DNA of 48,067 nt from an uncultured Clostridia bacterium. GTDB taxonomy: Bacteria; Bacillota; Clostridia; Christensenellales; UBA3700. The stretch is from contig CAMWVR010000005.1 of the NCBI GenBank assembly GCA_947177795.1, forward strand, positions 1 through 48,067. Reading direction: 5' to 3'. Below are positions 24,956 to 33,261 of this stretch, piece after piece. The position numbers were made by a program, and so were the translations under genes. Each line of letters starts with the position of its first letter. Within the stretch, counting starts at the first letter, position 1. The notes under the pieces are model-generated. The model was given only the letters and a program-made list of their open reading frames with translations. It was not told the origin of the DNA and searched no databases.

Positions 24956-25792
24956 GTGAAAATAAAGTTGCATCCGCTCTTCTGTCTTCTTGCGGGGGTA
25001 TTCCTCGTGTTGGGGCAGTTTGAGTTGTTGTGCGGATATCTCGTGAGTATCGTAGCGCACGAAGTCGCCCACAATAGAATGGCGAAGTTGCGCGGTTACG
25101 GCATGGGCGTAATTACCATTATGCCATACGGCGGTTCTTTGGAGAGCGGAGACGATTACAACGACGGCGACAACGTTCTTATCGCGCTGTCGGCGCCGTT
25201 GTTCAATCTGGCGGTTGCGGCGTTTATAGTTGCGCTTTGGTGGCTCATACCCGACGTATATAATTATACGCTCGATCTTTGTATCGCCAATCTGTCGTTG
25301 GGACTCGTCAATCTTTTGCCGCTTTATCCTCTCGACGGCAGCAGAGTGGTAATATCGCTCGTCAAGAAAAAGATTCGCGCCGTAAAGATACTCAAATGGC
25401 TTACAATTGCCGCAGGCGGATTAATGCTTGTCGGCGGTATCGTCTTGACGTTCTTTACGCTAAATATCACTTTGCCTATATTCGGGTTGTTTTTGATACT
25501 CAGCGGTATATTTACCGGCAGAGGTCAGAGCTATTATCATCTTGCCAACAGCCGTCCTTTTGCAAAAGACTATACGCAAGGCTTGATAGAAGAAGTGATA
25601 TATATTTCAGGCGACAGTCAGCTTTTTAAGTTTTTGCGATATCTAGGCAAAGATAAGATATGCAAATTCATTATCACGGACGCCAACGGCGACAGAGTAT
25701 GCGCCGTCGAAGAGCGTACGCTCGAAAAGTTGTGTATGACTCACGAATTGAGCGTCAGCATTCTTGACGCTTTGCAAGATCGCGCTCAATGA
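24956..25792 (+). CDS. spoIVFB: Site-2 (M50) membrane metalloprotease, SpoIVFB type
   Basis: 278 aa, multi-pass membrane protein. Zinc motif HEVAH (His35, Glu36, His39) in the first part and the third ligand in NLLPLYPLDGSR (Asp128). A C-terminal cytoplasmic CBS-like region (about 195-270, KFIITDANGDRVCAV) is as in SpoIVFB. In sporulating Bacillus this enzyme cleaves pro-sigma-K in the outer forespore membrane. Starts at GTG 24956, 3 bp after the small membrane-protein gene, without a strong site of its own, so translational coupling is likely. Its presence next to minDE is the Firmicutes arrangement and suggests endospore formation. Confidence 0.9.
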   Translation: MKIKLHPLFCLLAGVFLVLGQFELLCGYLVSIVAHEVAHNRMAKLRGYGMGVITIMPYGGSLESGDDYNDGDNVLIALSAPLFNLAVAAFIVALWWLIPDVYNYTLDLCIANLSLGLVNLLPLYPLDGSRVVISLVKKKIRAVKILKWLTIAAGGLMLVGGIVLTFFTLNITLPIFGLFLILSGIFTGRGQSYYHLANSRPFAKDYTQGLIEEVIYISGDSQLFKFLRYLGKDKICKFIITDANGDRVCAVEERTLEKLCMTHELSVSILDALQDRAQ

Positions 25793-25830
25793 CGGGCGTC
25801 AAAATATACCGATACCAATTTGATTTTCTA

Positions 25831-25866
25831 AAATACCTTGCAAAAGCAGGGTATTTATATTATAAT
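25831..25866 (+). promoter_or_regulatory. Promoter of the ROK-rSAM-rng operon, overlapping a hairpin
   Basis: TTGCAA (25838-25843) and TATAAT (25861-25866) with 17-bp spacing. The same bases form a hairpin AAATACCTTGC-AAAA-GCAGGGTATTT (25831-25856) that could also end the spoIVFB transcript, though no T-run follows. Confidence 0.75.
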
Positions 25867-25900
25867 ATAAATTGTATATTATTTTTATTGAGGGCAGTGT

Positions 25901-26839
25901 ATGTATTACGCGGGAGTGGATATTGGCGGTAAGAATACCAAGATGGGCATTGTTGACGATTTTGGCAACGTAGTGTCTTCTATGACTTACAGGACGGAAA
26001 AGGAAAGGGGCTATGACGCCATATTGCTTGACATGATAAGCAATATCAATTCGCTGTGTATGGAAGCGGGTTTTGATATAAAGGAACTGTCGGGCATCGG
26101 TATAGGCGTGCCGGGCATAGTAAATTCCAGAGCGGGACTCGTTATGTCGTGCGCCAACCTCAATTGGAAGGGCGTCGATCTTGCGGGCGACGTCAAGAAT
26201 TTGACGGGAAAGGAATGCAAAGTGTGCAACGACGCAAATTGCGCCGCTTTGGGCGAACAGCGCTTCGGCAGCGGAAAAAACTTCAAAAATCTCGTGTTTA
26301 TCACGCTAGGTACGGGAGTAGGCTCGGGCATAATCTTGGACGGCAAGCTTTTTGAAGGATTGGGCTGTGCAGGCGCAGAAGCAGGTCATATGGGCATACA
26401 GATAGAGGGCGGCAAGTGCGCTTGCGGCAACAAAGGCTGTTGGGAAGAGTTTATTTCCGCAAAGGCTTTCGTCGAGCAGACGAGAGTGGCAATAGAGAAA
26501 AATCCAAAGAGTTTGCTTGCTCAAATCTGCAAAGACGGCATAAGCGGCAAGTCGGCTTTCATCGCCGCAAGAGAGGGCGACAGCGTGGCAAAGAACGTGG
26601 TCGATAAGTATATCGGTTACGTCACTTACGGATTGATAGGCTTGACAAATATACTTCATCCGCAGGCTTTCGTGCTTGGCGGAGGTATTGCCAACGAGGG
26701 AGCGGAACTCATTTTGCCTGTCAAGAGTATGCTCAACGAATATATAGACAACAACGGTTTTTATCCCTACGTCGACGTCGTCGGCGCCAGCCTTGGCAAC
26801 GACGCAGGCTATATGGGAGCGGCTGCGCTGGTAATGTGA
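25901..26839 (+). CDS. ROK-family sugar kinase (glucokinase-like)
   Basis: 312 aa. ATP-dependent hexose kinase of the ROK family, cytoplasmic. Phosphate-1 motif DIGGKNTKMGI (about 6-16), sugar-binding GVPGIV and NLNWKGVDL, catalytic Asp in CNDANCAALGE (about 106-116), TLGTGVGSGII (about 132-142), and the ROK zinc site: His in EAGHMG (about 162) with CACGNKGCWEE (about 172-182). Length and motifs are those of Firmicutes glucokinase, but ROK members also take N-acetylglucosamine or mannose, so the substrate is not fixed. First gene of a tight operon; the next ATG is 3 bp after the stop. Confidence 0.92.
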   Translation: MYYAGVDIGGKNTKMGIVDDFGNVVSSMTYRTEKERGYDAILLDMISNINSLCMEAGFDIKELSGIGIGVPGIVNSRAGLVMSCANLNWKGVDLAGDVKNLTGKECKVCNDANCAALGEQRFGSGKNFKNLVFITLGTGVGSGIILDGKLFEGLGCAGAEAGHMGIQIEGGKCACGNKGCWEEFISAKAFVEQTRVAIEKNPKSLLAQICKDGISGKSAFIAAREGDSVAKNVVDKYIGYVTYGLIGLTNILHPQAFVLGGGIANEGAELILPVKSMLNEYIDNNGFYPYVDVVGASLGNDAGYMGAAALVM

Positions 26840-26842
26840 GTT

Positions 26843-28588
26843 ATGTGGGACAAGCTTAAAGACATCTTATTGCAAGTACAAAAGCCTGCGCGTTACGTGG
26901 GCGGAGAATATAATCTACCCGATATGGACAAGCCCTGCAAAGAAAGGGTCTTGTTGTGTTTCAGCGACAAGTACGAAGTGGGTATGAGCAATATCGGCAC
27001 TCGAATTTTGTATCATATGCTCAACGATATGCAAGACGTCGTTTGCGAACGCAGTTATGCGCCCGACCTTGATATGGCGGAGCTTTTGAGAAAAAATAAT
27101 TTACCGTTGTTTTCGCTCGAGACCAAGCGCGATGCAAAATCTTTTGATTTGATAGGCTTTTCCGTTCAATTTGAATTACAGTTCACCAACATAGTATATA
27201 TGTTTGATTTAATGGGCGTACCTTATTTTGCAAGCGAGAGAGGCGAGGAATATCCGCCTATCGTCGCAGGCGGTCCGTGCGTCGTCAATCCAATGCCTTT
27301 TGCGCCGTTTTTTGATGCAGTGCTGATTGGCGAGGGCGAGAAAAACCTCAAGGAACTCACGCTGTTGCATATGGAGTGCAAAAGCCAGGGCGTGTCAAAG
27401 CAAGAGTTTTTGCTACGCGCAAGCAAGCTCGACGGCGTTTACGTGCCTGCTCTTCACAATCCCACCAAGAGAGCAGTAGTCAAGGATTTGGACGAGGCAT
27501 ATTATCCCACCAAGATATTGGTTCCAAATTGCGATATAGTTCACGACAGATCGTCAATAGAGCTTTTCAGAGGTTGCGCCAACGGTTGCAGGTTTTGTCA
27601 AGCAGGATTTTATTACCGTCCGATCAGAGAACGCAGCGTCGACACTTTGGTAAGACAGGCTTGCGAACTCATGGACAACACGGGATATGACGAATTGGGG
27701 CTTTTGAGTTTGAGTACCAGCGACTATTCGGGGCTCAAAGAACTCGTCGACAGAATAAAAGTCGAGGCTGACAAACGCAAAATCAAGGTGGCTTTGCCGT
27801 CTTTGCGCCTTGACAGTTTTGAGGCGGAAATATACGAAGAGATACAAGGCGCATCGTTGACCTTTGCGCCCGAGGCGGGTACGCAGAGATTGCGCGACGT
27901 TATCAATAAGAATATCAACGAAGAAGATATTTTGTCTTCGCTTACGGCGGCAATGAAGTATGGAGTTAAGAACGTCAAACTTTACTTTATCATGGGCTTG
28001 CCTACAGAGACGCAGGAAGATTTGCAAGGTATCGTTGATATAGTGCATCTTATCAAGAAGTTGCATTCTCAATACGGGACTTCCAAGTTGCTCAATATCA
28101 CGGTTTCTACGTCGATATTTATTCCAAAACCTCTTACGCCTTTCCAATGGGAAAGACAGATTTCCATGCAAGAGATGCTTGACAAACAGGCGTTTATGAG
28201 AGAAAAGTTGCGTATGAAAAACGTCAAGTATTCTTGGCACGGCGCAGAATCGTCGATCATCGAAGCAATCTTTGCAAGAGGAGATAAGTCGCTTGCAAAG
28301 GCTATCGTCAAAGCGTATGAACTCGGGTGCGTATTTGACTCTTGGAGCGAAAATTTCGATTACGGCAAGTGGATGCAAGCCTTTGAACTCAGCGGAGTGG
28401 ATTATCAAAAGTTTTTGGACGGTTTTAGCGAAGAGGAAGAATTGCCTTGGGATATTATCGACAACTGCGTGACTAAGTCTTATCTGCTCAAAGAGCTGCA
28501 TAAGGCTTACGAGGGCGCTTGTACTCCCAACTGTCTCAAGAAATGCAACGGTTGCGGAGCCAACAGATTGGAGAGGTGCCGTATATGA
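26843..28588 (+). CDS. TIGR03960-family radical SAM protein
   Basis: 581 aa. An N-terminal region resembling a B12-binding domain (LLCFSDKYEVGMSNIGTRIL, about 37-56) precedes the radical SAM core with its 4Fe-4S cysteines in RGCANGCRFCQAG (about 245-252, C-x3-C-x2-C). The C-terminus has a second Cys cluster (CTPNCLKKCNGCG, about 561-573). Together with the next gene (TIGR03936) and rng it forms a conserved Clostridia cluster; in some genomes the two families are fused. Reaction not known to me. It overlaps the next gene by 4 bp (ATGA). Confidence 0.93.
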   Translation: MWDKLKDILLQVQKPARYVGGEYNLPDMDKPCKERVLLCFSDKYEVGMSNIGTRILYHMLNDMQDVVCERSYAPDLDMAELLRKNNLPLFSLETKRDAKSFDLIGFSVQFELQFTNIVYMFDLMGVPYFASERGEEYPPIVAGGPCVVNPMPFAPFFDAVLIGEGEKNLKELTLLHMECKSQGVSKQEFLLRASKLDGVYVPALHNPTKRAVVKDLDEAYYPTKILVPNCDIVHDRSSIELFRGCANGCRFCQAGFYYRPIRERSVDTLVRQACELMDNTGYDELGLLSLSTSDYSGLKELVDRIKVEADKRKIKVALPSLRLDSFEAEIYEEIQGASLTFAPEAGTQRLRDVINKNINEEDILSSLTAAMKYGVKNVKLYFIMGLPTETQEDLQGIVDIVHLIKKLHSQYGTSKLLNITVSTSIFIPKPLTPFQWERQISMQEMLDKQAFMREKLRMKNVKYSWHGAESSIIEAIFARGDKSLAKAIVKAYELGCVFDSWSENFDYGKWMQAFELSGVDYQKFLDGFSEEEELPWDIIDNCVTKSYLLKELHKAYEGACTPNCLKKCNGCGANRLERCRI

Positions 28589-29232
28589 TAATACTCAAGC
28601 ATTACAAGGTCGACGACGTGAGCTACGTGTCGCACAAGGATATATTGAGAGTTTTGCAAAGAGGACTCAAGCGGGCGGGCGTAGATGTCAAATATTCTCA
28701 AGGCTACGTGCCGCACATGCTGACTTATACGACCACACCCGTACCGCTTGGAGTGCAGTCTGTCGCAGAGTATTTTGCCGTGGAGTGCAGTGGTATAGAT
28801 AAGGATGAGATGCTTGTCAGATACAATGCGTCAATGCCCAAGGGTATGCGTGCAGTCGCAAGTTTTTATAAAGACAAAAATCCCAATTTGGCGGCTGTTA
28901 TTACCGCGAGCGATTACGAGGCTGTGAGCGTAGACGCCTTGCCCAAAGAAATAGAGGATATCGCAAATTGCCAAAGCTACGTCATATCCACAAGCAAAAA
29001 AGGCGAAGTCGTGCAAAAGGACGTGGCGCCGTTGATATATGGGTTGAGAGTGGACGGCAACAAGCTGTTTATGCGGCTTGCAAGCGGCAACGCCAATTTG
29101 AGGGCGGATAGCGTGGTAAATCATATCAATGAAAAGTTTAGAACGAATATCAAAATCAACGATATTTGCCGTACGGCGCAGTTGGTAAGCGTACAAGGTA
29201 ATTTTGTCGACGTGGAGGAATTGCTCAAATGA
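28585..29232 (+). CDS. TIGR03936 / DUF2344 protein
   Basis: 215 aa from the ATG at 28585, overlapping the radical SAM stop and preceded by GGAGAGG. The family N-terminus is visible: SYVSHKDILRVLQRGLKRAG (about residues 14-33) then YSQGYVPHMLTYTTTPVPLG. No known catalytic motif. Function unknown, but it is almost always next to or fused with the TIGR03960 radical SAM gene. Overlaps rng by 4 bp (ATGA). Confidence 0.92.
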   Translation: MIILKHYKVDDVSYVSHKDILRVLQRGLKRAGVDVKYSQGYVPHMLTYTTTPVPLGVQSVAEYFAVECSGIDKDEMLVRYNASMPKGMRAVASFYKDKNPNLAAVITASDYEAVSVDALPKEIEDIANCQSYVISTSKKGEVVQKDVAPLIYGLRVDGNKLFMRLASGNANLRADSVVNHINEKFRTNIKINDICRTAQLVSVQGNFVDVEELLK

Positions 29233-30719
29233 AAGATATTTTGATTAGCGTCAATCCCAGCGATACGCAAGTAAGTATCGTATCCGACGGCGAACTCGTT
29301 GAGTTTTGGGTAGAACGCAAAAATATGACGAGATTAGTCGGCAATATTTACAAAGGCAGGGTGCAGAACGTGCTCAACGGTATGCAGGCGGCTTTTGTAA
29401 ATATAGGCTTAGAGCGCAATGCGTTTTTGTTTGCGGGCGATACGCTTGAGTACGGCGAGATACTCAAAGACGTGACGGATAAGAGACTCAATCTCAAGGC
29501 GGGCGACAATATCCTTTGCCAAGTTACCAAAGAGCAATTTGGTTCTAAGGGCGCAAGAATTACTATGAACGTCACTTTGCCGGGCAGATCGGTGGTGCTT
29601 ATGCCGCAGATAGATTACGTCGGCGTGAGCCGTAAGATCACGGACGAGGCTGTCAAAAAGGATCTTATAGATTTCGTCAACGGTATCAAACCGGAGGGGT
29701 ATGGTATAATCCTGCGTACGCAGTCTGTCGATTGCAGTAAAGAAGAAATACAAGAAGAGATACAAGAGCTTGTAGCCAAGTGGCAGAAGATAAAAGACGC
29801 CAATATGACCAAGCCTGCGGGCTCGCTGATATATAAAGAAGAGGGCGTGGCGATAAGAGCGGTAAGAGATATGCTTCGAGACGATGTCGACCATATTATT
29901 ATCAACGATAGGAAGTTGCTTGAAGAGTTCAAGGTTGCTTTTTCTGCGCTCAATGATAAAAAACCCGATTTATTCGTGTTGTATGAAGAAAAAGAGAGTA
30001 TGCATAAGAAGTTTGGCTTGGTCAAGCAGATAGAGGGACTTCTTCAACGTAAAGTCGTGCTTGCCAACGGCGCATATCTCATCATTGATCACACCGAGGC
30101 GTTGACGGTAATTGACGTAAACACGGGCAAATACGTAGGCGAAAAGAATTTGGAGCAGACTGTATTCGAGACCAACTGTATAGCGGCAAAAGAGATTGCC
30201 CGTCAACTGCGAGTGCGCAATATAGGCGGCATAGTCGTCATAGACTTTATAGATATGGATAATCCCGAGCACAATCAAAAGGTGCTTGACGTCTTGCAAG
30301 AAGCGCTTGCGTTGGACAGAACCAAGACTTCGCTCATAGGTATGACGCCTTTGGGGCTCGTTGAGTTGACCCGTAAGAAGACGAGGAGTATGCTCGAGAG
30401 TGTAATGTTGCAGACTTGTCCTTATTGCGAAGGCAACGGATACGTTCTGTCAGACGAGGTTATGGCAGGCATGCTCAAGAACAAACTTAACGACGTCTTT
30501 GCCTGCGAAGACAACAGAGCTGTGCTTGTCACTTTGGCTCCAAGCGTATTTAATAAAATTTTTGCGTATAGACTTTTGGAGAAAGAGTGCGCAGGAGAAT
30601 GGCGCGACAAGAGAATATATCTTACGCCTGACGATAGAATGCATATCGAGAAGATTGACATCAAAGTATTGCACGGCGCGATACTCGATTTGCCAGACAA
30701 AGCAAAGATGTTGTATTAG
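29229..30719 (+). CDS. rng: Ribonuclease G/E family endoribonuclease
   Basis: 496 aa, RNase G size; no long C-terminal degradosome tail. S1 RNA-binding domain (about 35-115, GNIYKGRVQNVLNGMQAAFV), DNase-I-like catalytic part with the Mg-binding aspartates in LTVIDVNTGKYVG (about 294) and VVIDFIDMDN (about 336), and the zinc-link CPYCEGNG (about 397-404). Processes 5S/16S rRNA precursors and decays mRNA, cytoplasmic. Last gene of the ROK-rSAM operon. Confidence 0.95.
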   Translation: MKDILISVNPSDTQVSIVSDGELVEFWVERKNMTRLVGNIYKGRVQNVLNGMQAAFVNIGLERNAFLFAGDTLEYGEILKDVTDKRLNLKAGDNILCQVTKEQFGSKGARITMNVTLPGRSVVLMPQIDYVGVSRKITDEAVKKDLIDFVNGIKPEGYGIILRTQSVDCSKEEIQEEIQELVAKWQKIKDANMTKPAGSLIYKEEGVAIRAVRDMLRDDVDHIIINDRKLLEEFKVAFSALNDKKPDLFVLYEEKESMHKKFGLVKQIEGLLQRKVVLANGAYLIIDHTEALTVIDVNTGKYVGEKNLEQTVFETNCIAAKEIARQLRVRNIGGIVVIDFIDMDNPEHNQKVLDVLQEALALDRTKTSLIGMTPLGLVELTRKKTRSMLESVMLQTCPYCEGNGYVLSDEVMAGMLKNKLNDVFACEDNRAVLVTLAPSVFNKIFAYRLLEKECAGEWRDKRIYLTPDDRMHIEKIDIKVLHGAILDLPDKAKMLY

Positions 30720-30739
30720 GGAGTTTGACTCAAAGTGAG

Positions 30740-30866
30740 GCGTCGCAAGTTTACATGGCAATAATGCTTCCTCTACTTCTTCAAACTCACTTGACGTACA
30801 GCAAGTACGCCTGCGTTCGTTTCTGTCACCTCGACCGTAGTGGAGAGGTCTCTATCCGATTAATAC
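30740..30866 (+). repeat. Dispersed repeats, families 1 and 2 side by side
   Basis: 30740-30820 is a family 1 copy (GGCAATAATGCTTCCTCTAC, CTTCAAACTCACTTGACGTA, AAGTACGCCTGCGTTCGTTT), related to 3389-3470. It runs straight into a family 2 copy, TGTCACCTCGACCGTAGTGG with AGGTCTCTATCCGATTAA (30825-30866). No gene lies in 30720-30967. Confidence 0.75.
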
Positions 30867-30891
30867 AAAACGGAGAAATTATAGATAAATA

Positions 30892-30965
30892 AAAATGCAT
30901 ATCATTTTGACATGCATTTTAAATGATTATTACGTATTTTAAAGCCGCTCGTTGGAGCGGCTCTT
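30892..30965. terminator. Two hairpins between convergent rng and rpmA
   Basis: AAAATGCAT/ATGCATTTT (30892-30920) and GCCGCTC-GTTG-GAGCGGC (30944-30961), the latter flanked by A/T-rich runs on both sides. The second probably terminates both converging transcripts. Confidence 0.7.
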
Positions 30966-30967
30966 TG

Positions 30968-31249
30968 TTAAACTTCTTTTGCGTAAACGCTAACTTGTTT
31001 TTTATCTTTGCCTTTGCGCTCAAATCTTACTACGCCGTCGATAAGAGCGTAGAGAGTGTCGTCCTTGCCGATGCCTACGTTGTTGCCGACGTGGAACTTG
31101 GTGCCTCTTTGTCTAACCAAGATATTGCCAGCCAAAACGAATTGACCGTCGGATCTCTTTGGTCCAAGTCTCTTTGATTCGGAGTCTCTGCCGTTTCTTG
31201 AACTACCTACACCTTTCTTATGAGCGAAGAGTTGAATATTTATAAACAT
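30968..31249 (-). CDS. rpmA: 50S ribosomal protein L27 with cleavable N-terminal extension
   Basis: 93 aa. [23 protein letters not shown]: the first eight residues match the Firmicutes L27 extension removed by Prp, with the cut expected between Phe8 and Ala9. The KGVGSS..GRDS..KRLG region reaches the peptidyl-transferase centre. GGAGGT ribosome site lies at the end of prp. Last gene of rplU-prp-rpmA; obg, usually next, is absent. Confidence 0.98.
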   Translation of the reverse strand: MFINIQLFAHKKGVGSSRNGRDSESKRLGPKRSDGQFVLAGNILVRQRGTKFHVGNNVGIGKDDTLYALIDGVVRFERKGKDKKQVSVYAKEV

Positions 31250-31250
31250 A

Positions 31251-31580
31251 TTATCTTACCTCCAATTCTATAAAATCAGAAAAGCCTTCGTGCAAATCTG
31301 CTATTCCCAACATCATCGTATTGAGTATAACGTCGCAGTCGTGCCTTGTCGCTTTGTCGAGATTTTTTGGGAGAGTGGCTTTGAGATAACCTCTTTTGTC
31401 GTCAGTCTTGTAATCCAAGTTGACGCCCGCCACACTGAACAGCCCCAAAATCGCCGTCTGTACTATTGACGAAAGGGCGGAGCATACTATATCTTCTCCT
31501 TGCGCGCCGTAACCCGTGTGTCCGTCGCATTCTATCTCAATAATGCTGTTGTTTTGTTTTGTTACGAATATCTTGGTCAT
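31251..31580 (-). CDS. prp: Ribosomal-processing cysteine protease Prp
   Basis: 109 aa. Catalytic pair His21 in GHTGYG and Cys33 in EDIVCSALS, the spacing seen in staphylococcal Prp. It removes the N-terminal extension of L27, encoded by the next gene. Start overlaps the rplU stop (TAATG). Confidence 0.96.
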   Translation of the reverse strand: MTKIFVTKQNNSIIEIECDGHTGYGAQGEDIVCSALSSIVQTAILGLFSVAGVNLDYKTDDKRGYLKATLPKNLDKATRHDCDVILNTMMLGIADLHEGFSDFIELEVR

Positions 31581-31885
31581 TACGCCTTGATTTCTGCAAT
31601 TTTCAACGCAGTAAAGGGTTGTCTGTGACCTTGACGCTTGCGCTCGTTCTTCTTGGACTTATACTTGAAAACAACTATTTTCTTTGCTTTGTCCTGAGCG
31701 ACTACTTCGGCAACTACCTTGGAATTTTCCACTTCCTTGCCGCAAGCGATTTTGCCGTCATTGTTGAGCATAACAACGTCAAGTTCTACCTTAGCGCCAA
31801 TCTCTTTGTCGATTTTCTCAACTTTGATGATTTCGTCTTTGGCTACCTTGTATTGTTTGCCACCTGTCAAAACTATTGCGTACAT
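31580..31885 (-). CDS. rplU: 50S ribosomal protein L21
   Basis: 101 aa. MYAIVLTGGKQYKV at the N-terminus, followed by GAKVELDVVML, and KRQGHRQPFTALKI near the C-terminus, all typical of bacterial L21. AGAGGAGGT ribosome site upstream. First gene of the operon. Confidence 0.98.
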   Translation of the reverse strand: MYAIVLTGGKQYKVAKDEIIKVEKIDKEIGAKVELDVVMLNNDGKIACGKEVENSKVVAEVVAQDKAKKIVVFKYKSKKNERKRQGHRQPFTALKIAEIKA

Positions 31886-31960
31886 TGAATACCTCCTCTT
31901 ACCAGTCTCGCTGAAACGGGTGGTCTAACGACACTTTGCGACCCTACTCATGCGGCTCAA
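31886..31960 (-). promoter_or_regulatory. Candidate L21 leader element
   Basis: A roughly 70-nt untranslated leader lies between the promoter and rplU. On the minus strand it can form GGTC...GACC and a GTTTC-AGC-GAGAC hairpin just before the ribosome site. Position and size fit the L21 leader family that precedes rplU in Firmicutes; I could not score it against the model. Confidence 0.45.
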
Positions 31961-31965
31961 TGAGT

Positions 31966-31994
31966 ATGTTAACATAAATTCAAAACCTTGTCAA
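31966..31994 (-). promoter_or_regulatory. rplU promoter
   Basis: On the minus strand TTGACA (31994-31989) and TAACAT (31971-31966) with 17-bp spacing. Confidence 0.8.
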
Positions 31995-32173
31995 CAAAAT
32001 TAATCTAATTAAATATTTATTATTATAATAATAGTCTGTCGGCATTTTGAATTATCTCTAAGCTATCGTATTGGAATTAAAGACAAATTATATAATCCTC
32101 TGATATAAATATCTCGCAATCGTTTTTGCAGAGCAAAATATCTTTAGCTTGAGGCATATTAAAGCAAAAGGTA

Positions 32174-32202
32174 TTGATAAGTTTGCTAAATTGTGCTAAA
32201 AT
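32174..32202 (+). promoter_or_regulatory. Promoter of the glycosylase gene
   Basis: TTGATA (32174-32179) and TAAAAT (32197-32202) with 17-bp spacing and an extended -10 TGC. It places the start codon at 32231 rather than further upstream. Confidence 0.75.
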
Positions 32203-32230
32203 TAGACAAAACGTCGCAAAAGGTGCAAAA

Positions 32231-33055
32231 ATGGTCATACAAAAGAATAGTATAATAATAACGGAACTTGAAGACTTTGATATAAGACATATCCTTGATT
32301 GCGGTCAGATTTTTCGATATGAGAGATTGAACGAAGGGGAATACAGAGTCTATTCCAAAGATAAAACTTGCCTCGTGCGTCAAATGCAAGATAGCGCTAT
32401 AATTGAAAGTGATGACCCAAATTATTTTGTCAATTACTTTGACTTAGAGCGTAATTACGGAGAGATAAAGCAAAGACTTAAAGGCAAGCCGTTTATGGAT
32501 GAAGCGATCGAGTACGGTCATGGAATAAGAATACTCAATCAAGACAAGTGGGAAATGCTAATCAGTTTTATCATTTCGGCAAACAATCACATTCCGCGTA
32601 TTAAAGGTATTATCGGCAGATTGTGCGCAAGTCTAGGCGAGAATATGGGAGATTATTACGCTTTTCCCACGCCCGAGGCAATGGCGAGCAAAGACGAAGA
32701 GTTTTACAAGGCTTTGGGCGCAGGATATAGGGCAAAATACCTGGCTGTTACGTCAAGACAAGTCGCCGACGGCTTTGATCTCGACGCTATCGACTGTATA
32801 GACGGCAATACGGCTAATAAAAAGCTATGTACGCTCATGGGTGTGGGGAGCAAAGTTGCGGATTGCATATTGCTATTCGGTTATCACAAGCAAGACGTCT
32901 TTCCCGTCGATACTTGGATAAAGAAAGTCTATAAAGACGTGGTGGGCGACGGCGTTGACAACAACAACGTCATAAGGCGCAAATTGATAGATATATACGG
33001 CGAATATTCGGGATACGCCCAACAATATCTGTTCTTTAACAAAAGAGAGAATTAG
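32231..33055 (+). CDS. 8-oxoguanine DNA glycosylase/AP lyase (OGG1 type)
   Basis: 274 aa from the ATG at 32231 (AAAGGTG site). N-terminal OGG_N-like part with HILDCGQIFRYE (about 24-35), then the HhH-GPD domain. The hairpin is LMGVGSKVADCILLFG with the catalytic Lys near 208, and the catalytic Asp is in VFPVDTWIKK (about 227). Removes 8-oxoG from DNA and nicks the abasic site. Only one gene in the unit. Confidence 0.93.
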   Translation: MVIQKNSIIITELEDFDIRHILDCGQIFRYERLNEGEYRVYSKDKTCLVRQMQDSAIIESDDPNYFVNYFDLERNYGEIKQRLKGKPFMDEAIEYGHGIRILNQDKWEMLISFIISANNHIPRIKGIIGRLCASLGENMGDYYAFPTPEAMASKDEEFYKALGAGYRAKYLAVTSRQVADGFDLDAIDCIDGNTANKKLCTLMGVGSKVADCILLFGYHKQDVFPVDTWIKKVYKDVVGDGVDNNNVIRRKLIDIYGEYSGYAQQYLFFNKREN

Positions 33056-33068
33056 AAGTGAATTAGTG

Positions 33069-33206
33069 GCATTTCGCATTTTGAACATTGTTCAAAATGC
33101 GAAATGCGCACTCAATACATATTTTACGATCACAGAAGATAAAGAGCGAATATAAGTGTTTAATCGACACATAATAGATAAAATTAATAATTTGAACATT
33201 GTTCAA
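33069..33206. promoter_or_regulatory. Two palindromic operator-like sites sharing TTGAACATTGTTCAA
   Basis: 33069-33107 is a perfect inverted repeat: GCATTTCGCATTTTGAAC, a 3-base ATT spacer, then its exact complement. Its central 15 bases, TTGAACATTGTTCAA, recur at 33192-33206, 56 bp before the NYN gene. No T-run follows either, so they are not terminators. The half-site spacing of three excludes the four-base spacing of the Gram-positive LexA box. Confidence 0.6.
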
Positions 33207-33261
33207 TAATATAAATTCCACTAAAGACGATAATTTAGAGTAAGTAATAAGGATATCAAAT

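Noticed and set aside
33069..33107. LexA/SOS box
   Set aside because: The GAAC and GTTC half-sites are three bases apart, not the four of the Gram-positive SOS box.
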